From Candidatus Poseidonia sp. (GTDB lineage Archaea; Thermoplasmatota; Poseidoniia; Poseidoniales; Poseidoniaceae), in assembly GCA_030828165.1 (NCBI GenBank), contig JAURDA010000013.1, positions 1 to 41,167 of the forward strand: a DNA stretch of 41,167 bases, in the 5' to 3' direction. This document shows positions 24,251 to 32,422 of this stretch, one piece after another. How positions within the stretch are numbered: the stretch's first letter is position 1; every line of letters begins with the position of its first letter. The translations under genes were made by a program, and so were the position numbers. The notes under the pieces are model-generated. The model was not told the DNA's origin. It was given only the letters and a program-made list of their open reading frames with translations, and ran no database searches.

Positions 24251-25546
24251 ATGCGACACCGGGTGGTTTCGAACCTTCCTGTGTTGTTGCTGTTCTCCAC
24301 CCTTGTGCTCGTCATCGTGCACCCGGTGGTGCTTGCCCAGTCCGCATGGGAAGAAGACGGTTGGCTCCGCACCTCCTACGCTCAGGATCGCCTTGAGGCG
24401 GGCGATGAATTCGGGTGTTACGGCGTTCCAGGACTGTCATGGCACAACGACCCGGGTGCGGTGGCCTCTGCGTGCAGGGATTATCTTGAGGACCGCCTCA
24501 CCGCGAGTTCGTGGGGGCTCCACCCGCTCTCCACCTACACGCCCGACGGTCTTAGCATGGCCGACCATCAAAAAGTAGCCTCGCAGGGTTTCGTGATTCA
24601 CGGCGATGAGACGGGTCTCAGCGATACGGCTTGGCATTCCGCAGAAGACGAACCGAGGGACCTTTGGGAATGGTACAACCTCGGGCGCCGTGGTGGAAGT
24701 CTCGAAAAAGGACTGGCCTCGATCGCCGCAGTCGAACAGGCCATCGACGATGGGGGTCTGTTCAACATGTATTGGATTGGACGCATCAACGATGCAACCG
24801 TGCGTCATGACCGAGACGTCCTTGCCTTGCTCGACGAGCATCCAGAGGTTTGGCTGACAACATGGGGCGAGGCTTGGTCAGTATGGTCGGGGAAGCGCTG
24901 TTATGAGTTTGCACATGAAACCCAACTTGCAGCGAACGGCACGATTCTAAAGTTCGAACCGCTCATTACGCCAGCATGCACTGGCGTGACCGAGGGTTTG
25001 CCTTGGAACGTACCGCTCACCTGGCTTGTTGACACACGAGGTTCAGCGGTCATCTCGGTCAGTGATGTAACCGGTGAGGTCCCTTCTATAGAAGGGGAAA
25101 AAACACTCGGTGAGGGGTGGAGGGTCCAAGATGACGGCACATTGGTCATCGCTCTTGTGAACGGGCATGCGGTGGAGATTCTTCTCTCCGAAGAGAACGC
25201 CAGCTACGATGTTCTCGGGCAGACACGGTTTTTCAACAATCTATCCTCAGCCGTGACCGTTGCCGGCCACGAAACCACCGATCTGTTTGCGTGGTCAAAG
25301 CGCTTCCTTGAGGACACCCAGGTGAAATTTACGTGGCTGGTGCAGCCTCGACCGGTGGATGACGGCCATGCTTGGATCCCTTTCGCAGTGTTGGGGGTCA
25401 CCTTTGCGACGGTCGTCGCCATGCTTGGTTTGTTGGGCCGTGAAGGCCTTGGTCCGTTCGCAAACATGGGCGCTGTTGACAAGGCATCGAAATCGCCTTT
25501 AGGTCAAGAAATGAAGCAAAGCCTTGATGTTGAAGAGGAAGCGTAA
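24251..25546 (+). CDS. Secreted, C-terminally anchored protein of unknown function
   Basis: A 431-residue protein. MRHRVVSNLPVLLLFSTLVL with HPVVLAQSAW following is a clear signal peptide, which is why ATG 24251 is preferred over ATGs at 24125 and 24155. The outer part is ~360 residues rich in Trp, His and Asp (FGCYGVPGLSWHND, VIHGDETGLSDTAWHS, LTTWGEAWSVWSGKRCYE). It then has beta-rich sequence and one helix (AWIPFAVLGVTFATVVAML). I do not recognise the family; a TIM-barrel or deacetylase-like hydrolase is conceivable from the His/Asp/Trp pattern but no signature confirms it. The trpS gene follows after 13 nt. Confidence 0.75.
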   Translation: MRHRVVSNLPVLLLFSTLVLVIVHPVVLAQSAWEEDGWLRTSYAQDRLEAGDEFGCYGVPGLSWHNDPGAVASACRDYLEDRLTASSWGLHPLSTYTPDGLSMADHQKVASQGFVIHGDETGLSDTAWHSAEDEPRDLWEWYNLGRRGGSLEKGLASIAAVEQAIDDGGLFNMYWIGRINDATVRHDRDVLALLDEHPEVWLTTWGEAWSVWSGKRCYEFAHETQLAANGTILKFEPLITPACTGVTEGLPWNVPLTWLVDTRGSAVISVSDVTGEVPSIEGEKTLGEGWRVQDDGTLVIALVNGHAVEILLSEENASYDVLGQTRFFNNLSSAVTVAGHETTDLFAWSKRFLEDTQVKFTWLVQPRPVDDGHAWIPFAVLGVTFATVVAMLGLLGREGLGPFANMGAVDKASKSPLGQEMKQSLDVEEEA

Positions 25547-25559
25547 GCGGGTTGGGGGC

Positions 25560-26951
25560 ATGACCGTGGCTGAGGATGAACTGGTCATCGACCCTTGGGG
25601 AAGCGCCCAATCGACCGATTACGACCGGATCATCACGCAATTTGGCCTCACGCCTCTAAACGGTGCTCAGATGCCGAACGCTACCAAACTTCATCGTCGT
25701 GGAATCGTGTTTGCTCACCGCGACGTGGATCAGATTTTAGAAGCCCATCGAACCGGTCAATCCTTTGGCGTTCTCACCGGATTGATGCCCAGCGGTCAAA
25801 TGCATCTGGGGCACTCCATGGTGATTGAACAGGCCAAATGGTTTCAGGAACTCGGGGGGGACGTCACCATCGCTGTTGCTGATTTGGAGAGTCAAGCCAC
25901 GCGCGGTATTTCACTCGAAAAGGGACGTTCCATTGCCCTTCAAGAGTATCTCTCCCATTATGCTGCCCTTGGCCTCGACCCCGAGAAAACCAACGTGTAC
26001 TTCCAGTCCACTCGTCCCGTTGTTCAACGACTCGGTTTCCAACTCGGGAAGCGCACGAATCTCAACGAGTTTGAAGCGATTTACGGGTTTTCTGGGGAGA
26101 CCAACCTCGCTCATGTTCAAGCTCCCTTGGTCCAAGTAGGGGATATCTTACATCCTCAATTGGATGCGTACGGTGGACTTCGGCCGGTGGTCGTGCCTGT
26201 GGGTGTTGACCAAGACCCGCATCTTCGCCTCACCCGGGGCTTGGCCTCGAAGACGAATTGGTTCAATCTGAAAGAATCCGCTTCGGGAGGCGTTATGATC
26301 AGCCTATCGGTTCACGATGAGAACGCAGCCGTCTTTGGCCAACTGCCAAACGGGAGGGTCGACCGAGAGAAGGTCACATCGGTCTTTGACAAGGTGGTTG
26401 AAGCGGTCGCCTCCCTCGGTTTCTCTGATATTATGTCGAGCCCAAAGCAGGGCCATGTGCGCGTTCCATCGGCAACCCGACGAGACACCCATGGCATCAG
26501 GACGGCTCTGCTCCACCTTGAACGTTCCATGGGCGGATTGGGGTTGCTCGCACCTTCGTCGACGTACCATCATTTTGCGGTGGGCATGACCGGCGATAAA
26601 ATGAGCAGCAGTCAACCCAAAACCACCTTGTTTTTACGCGACGACTTGGCCACGGTTGAGAAGAAAATCAAGCGGGCTTTTTCCGGTGGCCAATCCACGG
26701 TTGAGGAGCATCGGCGACTGGGCGGCAATCCAGATGTTGACGTGGCGTACCAGTACATGATGTACTTCTTTGAGGAAGACGATGCGCTTTTGGCTGAACT
26801 CAACGCTTCGTTCCGCTCAGGATCGTTGCTTGCTGGTGAAATGAAGCAACAGTGCATCGAAGCCGCCACACGGTGGATGAGCGAGCTCCACGAAAAGCGC
26901 GACGAAACCGCCCACCTCGTCGAGACCTTCCTCGCCGAAGATTCACGCTGA
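25560..26951 (+). CDS. trpS: Tryptophanyl-tRNA synthetase
   Basis: A 463-residue class I aminoacyl-tRNA synthetase. The HIGH-type motif is HLGH at 82-85, within GLMPSGQMHLGHSM, and KMSSS begins near residue 347. The tryptophan-pocket region has PVGVDQDPHLRLTR. About 80 extra residues lie between VDQDPH and KMSSS compared with short archaeal TrpRS; haloarchaeal TrpRS, from memory, has an insertion at the same place. ATG 25560 is chosen because the family starts near it. The 3' end overlaps the convergent zpr1 by 9 nt. Confidence 0.95.
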   Translation: MTVAEDELVIDPWGSAQSTDYDRIITQFGLTPLNGAQMPNATKLHRRGIVFAHRDVDQILEAHRTGQSFGVLTGLMPSGQMHLGHSMVIEQAKWFQELGGDVTIAVADLESQATRGISLEKGRSIALQEYLSHYAALGLDPEKTNVYFQSTRPVVQRLGFQLGKRTNLNEFEAIYGFSGETNLAHVQAPLVQVGDILHPQLDAYGGLRPVVVPVGVDQDPHLRLTRGLASKTNWFNLKESASGGVMISLSVHDENAAVFGQLPNGRVDREKVTSVFDKVVEAVASLGFSDIMSSPKQGHVRVPSATRRDTHGIRTALLHLERSMGGLGLLAPSSTYHHFAVGMTGDKMSSSQPKTTLFLRDDLATVEKKIKRAFSGGQSTVEEHRRLGGNPDVDVAYQYMMYFFEEDDALLAELNASFRSGSLLAGEMKQQCIEAATRWMSELHEKRDETAHLVETFLAEDSR

Positions 26952-27584
26952 AGGCTCAACATCATCGGTTGAAAACACCGCTGGATCGGGGCCAACCGGT
27001 AAAGCGGCCAACTCTTCGTCGGTCAGGTCCCGCTCGGTCGCATCGGGATGCAGAATCATGGAATGGCCGTGGGGGTCAAGAAGGACGATGGTAAGGGGGT
27101 TGGCCTTTGGCTCTCCGAGCTGTCCAATGGCGAGTTTCATGTTTTGAAGTGTGGCCATGTGTTCGGTTGCGGTGGCTCGTTCATTGTCTTCGAGGGCGTC
27201 AACTTCGGCAACGAGATCACGTTCAATCATCCGTATGACGTCAAGAAAGCGTTGCATAACACCTTCGACGTTGGAAACATATCCCGTCGCGTTTGAACCC
27301 GGGTTGACCTGGATGTCCAACTCGGGCAGGCTGACGGTGCAGGATGATGACCGAACAACACGAGCGGTCAACTTCTCCTCGGCGTCGATGACCATGGACC
27401 AAGCACCCGCCTTCTTTCCCTCGGCCGGGATGAAATCTGTTTGGCGCCAACCGCAGGAATCGCAAAGCAGGGTGACTTGCGTGTGCTCGCCAAAATAAGG
27501 GATTTCGTCGATGTGGGAAATCATCTTTACTTTGCCCGATTGTGAACAAACCGGACAGGGAATCTCGATGTCTTGTTCATTCAT
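26943..27584 (-). CDS. zpr1: ZPR1-type zinc-finger protein
   Basis: A 213-residue protein with one zinc finger, Cys10-x2-Cys13 and Cys41-x2-Cys44, and the ZPR1-domain features HIDEIPYFGEHTQVTLLCDSCGWR and a C-terminal beta region with ANPLTIVLLDPHG. Eukaryotic ZPR1 is a chaperone for elongation factor eEF1A and has two such modules; archaeal proteins have one. It probably binds aEF1A or another translation factor (inference). It overlaps the upstream gene by ATGA. Confidence 0.9.
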   Translation of the reverse strand: MNEQDIEIPCPVCSQSGKVKMISHIDEIPYFGEHTQVTLLCDSCGWRQTDFIPAEGKKAGAWSMVIDAEEKLTARVVRSSSCTVSLPELDIQVNPGSNATGYVSNVEGVMQRFLDVIRMIERDLVAEVDALEDNERATATEHMATLQNMKLAIGQLGEPKANPLTIVLLDPHGHSMILHPDATERDLTDEELAALPVGPDPAVFSTDDVEPSA

Positions 27585-28228
27585 CGGTACACGTCCTTGA
27601 GGTCATCAGGGGAAACGGCGAATCCTTCCATTTCCGTTCCTCGGATTCCTCTGCACCCTTGTGGAAGAAGCAGGAGGCGCGTGTCCGTGATTCGGATGAT
27701 TTGGCCTTGCACGTCGCCTTCGATAAACTCGGTAAGCGTGCTCAAACTGAGGTTGAATTCGGTTTTTTGGGTCATCATCCGCTTCATCTCAACAACACAC
27801 CCGTGGCCCTCAGCGACCCAATCCATCAGGGCTCCGCAACCGGTGATATCAACAAGGGTCGCATTGTGCAGCACCATTTCCCCTTCGTAGAGGGGTACAG
27901 GAGCGTTGGGGTACAGGACACCCATGTCGTGGTAGGTCACGGAAGTCGAGGGCAGCGGCGTCACCTCGTGGCGATGTTCACTGGGCATCTGGAAACTTCT
28001 TGGCCCGTCCCCCTGCCGCTGGGGTTCGCTTTGGACGGAGGGGGGGTTTCCGTCGATTTTTGCCTCGGCAGCCTCGAGGACATCCAAGTCGGGCATGGGC
28101 GGAACGTGGGGCTCTGCGGGTGCTGATCTTCCGGCTTCAGCGTCCTGTGTGAACCGGTCAAGGGTGGATTGGGCATCGTCGGTTTGCCGTCGCCGTCGCC
28201 GTCGCATGCGAGCCCAACTTCGGTGCAT
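27581..28228 (-). CDS. Unknown protein with Arg-rich start, coupled to zpr1
   Basis: A 215-residue protein from ATG 28228 (an in-frame ATG at 28303 would add 25). It begins with the strongly basic MHRSWARMRRRRRRQ, then has a Pro/Glu-rich disordered stretch to ~105. A beta-rich globular part follows (GEMVLHNATLVDITGCGALM, GQIIRITDTRLLLLPQG). I do not recognise the family. The ATGA overlap with zpr1 suggests joint translation, and the Arg-rich start suggests RNA binding (inference). Confidence 0.6.
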   Translation of the reverse strand: MHRSWARMRRRRRRQTDDAQSTLDRFTQDAEAGRSAPAEPHVPPMPDLDVLEAAEAKIDGNPPSVQSEPQRQGDGPRSFQMPSEHRHEVTPLPSTSVTYHDMGVLYPNAPVPLYEGEMVLHNATLVDITGCGALMDWVAEGHGCVVEMKRMMTQKTEFNLSLSTLTEFIEGDVQGQIIRITDTRLLLLPQGCRGIRGTEMEGFAVSPDDLKDVYR

Positions 28229-28360
28229 TTCTTCAACACTCCCCTCCCGGTTCACCGTACTGGCTGGATTTGATGGTGAGCGTCCGATTGCGAACCGGTC
28301 CAACTTGACTGAGTTTTCAAAGCCTCAAGGTTCAAGAAGTGTCGGGGTGGAGAGGGTATC

Positions 28361-28981
28361 ATGTCAGAACAGCAGCACGTCATGAAGACGGGAACGAGCA
28401 CGGTCGGTATCACGTTCAAGGGCGGCGTTGTCGTCGGTGCAGACCACCGAGCTACCATGGGCCATTTCATCGCAAACAAGAGCGTGCAGAAGCTCTTCAA
28501 AATCGGTGATAACCTCGCCCTCACGACGGCTGGATTGGTCGGACACGCCCAATCCCTCTCGAGGACGCTGACTGCCGAAGTCGCTCTGTTTGAACTTCGC
28601 CGGCAACAACCCATGACGGTGAAGGGCGCTGCGACCCTCACGGCCAACATTCTTTCCGGACGACCTCATTGGGTTCAGTTGCTCATCGTCGGTGTCGATG
28701 CCGATGGCGGTCACGTCTATTCCATCGATTCCGCTGGCGGATCCATTCCCGATGTCTACTGTGCTACCGGTTCCGGCTCACCCTACATGTACGGTGTACT
28801 CGAGGACGGCTTCAAAGAGGACATGTCCCAAGCGGAGGCCTTAAAATTGGCAGCCCGGGCTCTCTACGCATCAGGACAGCGTGATGCGGCCTCCGGAAAC
28901 GGCATGGACCTCGCCGTCATCACGCCCGGTTCTGGCTACCAACAGGTCTCACAAGACGAGATTGCAAAACTCCTCAAGTGA
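28361..28981 (+). CDS. psmB: Proteasome beta subunit (N-terminal threonine peptidase)
   Basis: A 206-residue 20S core subunit. A short propeptide ends in MKTG, and cleavage would expose Thr12 of TSTVGITFK as nucleophile. The conserved Asp (VVVGADHRAT), Lys (KSVQKLFKIGDN) and SGNGMDLAVI segments are present. It degrades unfolded or tagged proteins together with the alpha ring, which is not in the window. GGAGAGGG precedes the ATG. aCPSF1 follows after a structured 77-nt gap. Confidence 0.96.
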   Translation: MSEQQHVMKTGTSTVGITFKGGVVVGADHRATMGHFIANKSVQKLFKIGDNLALTTAGLVGHAQSLSRTLTAEVALFELRRQQPMTVKGAATLTANILSGRPHWVQLLIVGVDADGGHVYSIDSAGGSIPDVYCATGSGSPYMYGVLEDGFKEDMSQAEALKLAARALYASGQRDAASGNGMDLAVITPGSGYQQVSQDEIAKLLK

Positions 28982-28990
28982 GCAAAACAT

Positions 28991-29043
28991 TCCCGCGGTT
29001 CTACCGCACTGTGCTTCGGCACAACCCATCGGCAACTGCGGGA
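28991..29043 (+). other. Structured leader with alternative stem-loops between psmB and aCPSF1
   Basis: Two small hairpins can form: GCGGT-TCT-ACCGC at 28995-29007 and TGTGC-TTCG-GCACA at 29010-29023, the latter with a stable UUCG tetraloop. Alternatively 28991-29000 (TCCCGCGGTT) pairs with 29034-29043 (AACTGCGGGA) as a 10-bp stem with one G-T wobble. That stem encloses the UUCG hairpin and excludes the first one. GAGGTGA at 29048-29054 is the ribosome site for ATG 29059. Confidence 0.65.
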
Positions 29044-29058
29044 GCTTGAGGTGAAATC

Positions 29059-30963
29059 ATGCAGATGACCTACCGAGAACTCAAAGACGAAATTGCGAAA
29101 ATCATCCCCCGTTCAATTGAATACGAACTCGACCTTGAAGCGGGGAACATTGCGATCATCACCAGTGATGTCAGTGCCTTTACGGGTCAAAACGGACTGA
29201 TTGGGAAAATCAGCAAGCGCGTCAAGCGGAAGATTGTGTTGCGAACGCCCCTCGATGCCATGATGGACATGGACGAAGCGAGGACTCACATCGAGTCAAT
29301 CCTGCCTGAAGACGCCGAAGTCACCGAGATGTACTTTGATTCCTGCTATCGTGAAGTCACCATCCAATGCAAAAACCCAGGAAGCGCCGTGGGCCGTCGT
29401 GGAGAGAACAACATCCGAATCAGGGACGAGACCGGATGGTCGGTGAAAGTCGAGCGCACGCCTCCCTTGTTCTCCAAAACGGTTCACGACATCAGGATGT
29501 ACCGCCAAGCCAACGGGGATGAGCGTCGCAAGTTGTTGAAGGACTTCGGACTGAACATTCACCGCCCAACCCGTCCCGGCGGGACGTGGGCTCGCGTCAC
29601 GGCACTCGGGTCGTACCGAGAAGTGGGGCGCGCCTGCCATTACGTGACGACCAACGAATCACGCATCATGATCGATGTCGGCGTGAACATTGCTTCGGAC
29701 ACGGACCCCATGCCGTTTTTCAATGCCCCCGAGGCTCTGCCACTTGACAAGCTGGACGCCGTGGTCCTCACGCACTCGCATCTTGACCACGCCGGTATGC
29801 TTCCGGTGCTGTTCAAGTACGGCTACAGAGGACCCGTCTATTGTACGCCGCCAACACGCGACCTCATGCTCCTCCTCCAAACGGACTACTTGAAAGTCGG
29901 CGGTGCAGAAGGGAAGCGTACGCCGTACGACATGGAAGACATCCGCATGTGCATGAAACACGTCGTTGACGTGGATTGGGACTCCACCACCGATATCGCT
30001 CCCGATGTCAAACTGACCTTCTCCAACGCCGGCCATATTCTCGGTTCATCGGCGGTTCACCTGAACATCGCCAACGGGAAACACAACATCGTGTTCAGCG
30101 GCGACCAAAAGTACGAGAAATCTTGGCTTTTCGACGCCGCCAACACCCGTTTCCCTCGTGTTGAGACCTTGGTTATCGAATCCACTTACGGTGCATCCGG
30201 CGATTATCAGCCATCCCGACAAGAGGCCAATCAAGAACTTCAGGACATCGTGTCTCGAACCCTTCTGCGCGGTGGAAAGATGATTTGTCCGGTCTTTGCT
30301 GTCGGGCGAAGTCAGGAAGTGATGATCGCCATCGATGAGTTGTTCCGCTCGGGGACCGTGAAACCCGTTCCCGTGTGGCTTGACGGCATGATTCAGGAGG
30401 CCACCGCCATTCACGCTTCCCACCCCAACTACTTGACGAAAGCCTTGGCAAAGTCGTTGCTTCAAGACGACGGTGAAAACCCGTTTACGAGCGAGTGGTT
30501 CCGTCCCGTCAAGGGGCGTGAACTGCGGGAAAGCATCGTCATGGACAGCTCGCCGTGCATCGTTTTGGCGACGTCAGGAATGCTGAACGGCGGGCCCGTC
30601 ATGGAGTACTTCAAGAATTGGGCTCACGAGGAGCGAAATTCGCTTTGTTTTGTCGGCTATCAAGCCGAAGGCACCCTTGGTCGCCGCTTGCAGAAGGGCT
30701 TTGGTGAAGTGCCGATGCTCATCAACGGAAAGACCGAGATCGTCAAGATTGGCTGCGAAATGGTCACCATCGATGGGTTCTCGGGGCATTCCGACCGACG
30801 CCAACTCCTGGATTTCGTCGACCGCATCGACCCGGCGCCCAAGAACATCATCTGCCACCATGGCGACTACCAGAAGTGCAACGAATTGGGCCTCACCCTT
30901 CGTGAACGCTATAATTGCCTGACCTTTGCTCCGAGCAACCTTGAGACGGTTCGCCTGTTTTGA
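29059..30963 (+). CDS. fttA: aCPSF1 / FttA: KH-domain beta-CASP ribonuclease
   Basis: A 634-residue archaeal homologue of the eukaryotic mRNA 3'-end endonuclease CPSF73. It cleaves nascent RNA at U-rich sites and terminates transcription. Residues 1-~150 are the two KH-type domains (VGRRGENNIRIRDETGW is a GxxG loop region). The metallo-beta-lactamase motif HSHLDH lies at ~238-243, GDQKYEKSW at ~347, and beta-CASP motifs include SGHSDRR (~575) and CHHGDY (~598). All zinc ligands appear intact. ATG 29059 has GAGGTGA 4 nt upstream; ATG 29065 is an alternative. The stop abuts the stop of the convergent small gene. Confidence 0.96.
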   Translation: MQMTYRELKDEIAKIIPRSIEYELDLEAGNIAIITSDVSAFTGQNGLIGKISKRVKRKIVLRTPLDAMMDMDEARTHIESILPEDAEVTEMYFDSCYREVTIQCKNPGSAVGRRGENNIRIRDETGWSVKVERTPPLFSKTVHDIRMYRQANGDERRKLLKDFGLNIHRPTRPGGTWARVTALGSYREVGRACHYVTTNESRIMIDVGVNIASDTDPMPFFNAPEALPLDKLDAVVLTHSHLDHAGMLPVLFKYGYRGPVYCTPPTRDLMLLLQTDYLKVGGAEGKRTPYDMEDIRMCMKHVVDVDWDSTTDIAPDVKLTFSNAGHILGSSAVHLNIANGKHNIVFSGDQKYEKSWLFDAANTRFPRVETLVIESTYGASGDYQPSRQEANQELQDIVSRTLLRGGKMICPVFAVGRSQEVMIAIDELFRSGTVKPVPVWLDGMIQEATAIHASHPNYLTKALAKSLLQDDGENPFTSEWFRPVKGRELRESIVMDSSPCIVLATSGMLNGGPVMEYFKNWAHEERNSLCFVGYQAEGTLGRRLQKGFGEVPMLINGKTEIVKIGCEMVTIDGFSGHSDRRQLLDFVDRIDPAPKNIICHHGDYQKCNELGLTLRERYNCLTFAPSNLETVRLF

Positions 30964-31248
30964 TCAAAGCGGGATGTCAAAATTCATCGCAAGCGGGTCG
31001 GGCAATTGCTCGTCTTGGTCCGGGAGAGCGCCCGCTTTTCCCGTTGAACCGGCGAGGGGATACGCCGTTCGATGACCCTCTGCCTGCGGTCCGGTTTTCA
31101 TCAAAAGGGCCGTGCCGAAAGCCGTGGCAAAAAGCGTTCCAAGGATTAAAGTGAGTGTAAACTCACTTGAAGAATAGGCCCCGATAAGAACGATTCCGCT
31201 ACCGAGGAAGAGGGCAACCGTCAACATTCGACGTGCGCCACCAGCCAT
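30964..31248 (-). CDS. Small two-helix membrane protein, unknown
   Basis: A 94-residue protein with two adjacent hydrophobic helices, MLTVALFLGSGIVLIGAY and LTLILGTLFATAFGTALLM, followed by a Gly/Pro/Asp-rich tail. ATG 31248 is chosen so that the first helix is near the N-terminus; an ATG at 31305 would run into the divergent gene. There is no recognisable family. Its stop codon abuts the aCPSF1 stop. Confidence 0.6.
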   Translation of the reverse strand: MAGGARRMLTVALFLGSGIVLIGAYSSSEFTLTLILGTLFATAFGTALLMKTGPQAEGHRTAYPLAGSTGKAGALPDQDEQLPDPLAMNFDIPL

Positions 31249-31263
31249 GAAGGGCACACGACC

Positions 31264-31941
31264 ATGGAGTTCATGAACCCGTTGCGCCTGTGGGATTCCA
31301 TGCAAGCGTCAGGCAGTCCAAAGTGTCCCGGTTGGTTGATGACGGCCGTCGCTCCCTGGGGGGAGAACGCCGAAGACGCCTTTGACCAAGGTCTGGTTGA
31401 ACTTGGTTTGGGGGACGTTCGTTTGATTCAAGCCCAAGGGGCGATGCTCCCTCTCGGCTTTGGTGTGACGCCTCCAAGGCCGCTTCCAATGGGTTCCCTT
31501 GTGGAGTGTCATCTCGCAACCGCTTACGCCTGGAACGGGTCTTCGGCTTCCGCTGGAGTGGCTTGGGCGATGTGCGTCACCCCCGAAGGGGACGAATGCG
31601 CCGTCGTGGCCACCATCAGCACCGATCGTGATTATGAGGAGACGGTTTTGTTGTTGCGCCGAAACCTGCAACGGCGTCTTGCGAGCAGAGACCTCGAGGT
31701 CCTGGAGTTTGATGTTGCCGTCGATGAGGTCACGGCAGGTCCCGACCACCACGGTGTAGCGGTTGCGGCGCTGATTCTTCCTGAATCGCTTTCCCTCGGT
31801 GCGCGAACCAAGACGGGGCCCGTCCGTGGTGCCTTGACACGAACTGCAGAGGAACCAAAGAAACGCGTGGACACCAAGGCCCCAGCAGCCCCAGCACGTC
31901 GTCCAGGTCAGCCCCAAAACAAGCACGACTTTTCGCTTTGA
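31264..31941 (+). CDS. Degenerate pyruvoyl-dependent arginine decarboxylase homologue
   Basis: A 225-residue protein. The first ~165 residues align by eye with PvlArgDC of Methanocaldococcus: NPLRLW, GENAEDAFDQGLVELGLGDV, RLIQAQGAMLP, LPMGSLVE and CAVVATIST. The family self-cleaves at a Ser-Ser pair (ISSIMPP) to make its pyruvoyl group; here these positions are Gln58-Gly59. The catalytic Glu of the IMEYEG segment is Thr. It therefore should not form the cofactor. A disordered Ala/Pro/Lys tail (~190-225) is extra. It probably has a structural or regulatory role, or a new chemistry. It is followed after 7 nt by a zinc-ribbon gene. Confidence 0.75.
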   Translation: MEFMNPLRLWDSMQASGSPKCPGWLMTAVAPWGENAEDAFDQGLVELGLGDVRLIQAQGAMLPLGFGVTPPRPLPMGSLVECHLATAYAWNGSSASAGVAWAMCVTPEGDECAVVATISTDRDYEETVLLLRRNLQRRLASRDLEVLEFDVAVDEVTAGPDHHGVAVAALILPESLSLGARTKTGPVRGALTRTAEEPKKRVDTKAPAAPARRPGQPQNKHDFSL

Positions 31942-31948
31942 GGTTTCC

Positions 31949-32389
31949 ATGTCCGAAACAACATGGATGGTGATTCGGTGTCCGGGGTGCGGACATTGTT
32001 CAGGCCACCGGAGTGGGAAAGGGCGCTGCCCTCATTGCGGTACGTCGTTTCCAAGAGATATTGAGGTGGTGACGACGGTCTTGCGTGCAGACGCTCTCCA
32101 AATGGAGGTGGCTCTTGCAAACACGCCCGAACCCCTTCGGGACGAACTCCGCAAACGCATGGAGCGTGATGTGAAGAACATCAACACCGCAACGGACGCT
32201 TCGCCCACCACCATTTTCCGGGCTCTTCGCGAGGCGGCCAATGCCGAGGGTGAATTGACCACCGTCACCGTCGAGGGTGTTTTGCGACGCATGGGGGCAG
32301 AACAAAGCGTTGACGAAGTCATGACCCGAGCAGAAACCGAGGGATTGGTGCTCCGCTCGGGCCGTGGGTGCTGGATGCTTCTTGAGTGA
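31949..32389 (+). CDS. Zinc-ribbon protein with C-terminal helical / winged-helix-like part
   Basis: A 146-residue protein beginning with a zinc ribbon (CPGCGHC at ~11-17 and CPHCG at ~27-31). A charged helical middle (ANTPEPLRDELRKRMERDVK) and a C-terminal region with VEGVLRRMGAEQSVDEVMTR and a hairpin LVLRSGRGCWMLLE follow. The end looks like a winged helix, so nucleic-acid binding is plausible (inference). TGAGGT, overlapping the upstream stop, serves as ribosome site, implying co-translation with the decarboxylase homologue. Confidence 0.7.
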   Translation: MSETTWMVIRCPGCGHCSGHRSGKGRCPHCGTSFPRDIEVVTTVLRADALQMEVALANTPEPLRDELRKRMERDVKNINTATDASPTTIFRALREAANAEGELTTVTVEGVLRRMGAEQSVDEVMTRAETEGLVLRSGRGCWMLLE

Positions 32390-32390
32390 A

Positions 32391-32399
32391 GTTCATAGG
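32391..32399 (+). promoter_or_regulatory. Possible TATA element of tRNA-Pro
   Basis: GTTCATAGG is centred 27 nt before the mature tRNA 5' end. A near-identical GTTCATATG is centred 27 nt before the sodN ATG. Each match is weak on its own. Confidence 0.35.
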
Positions 32400-32422
32400 T
32401 GAGACTGCGTGCGACACATCAA

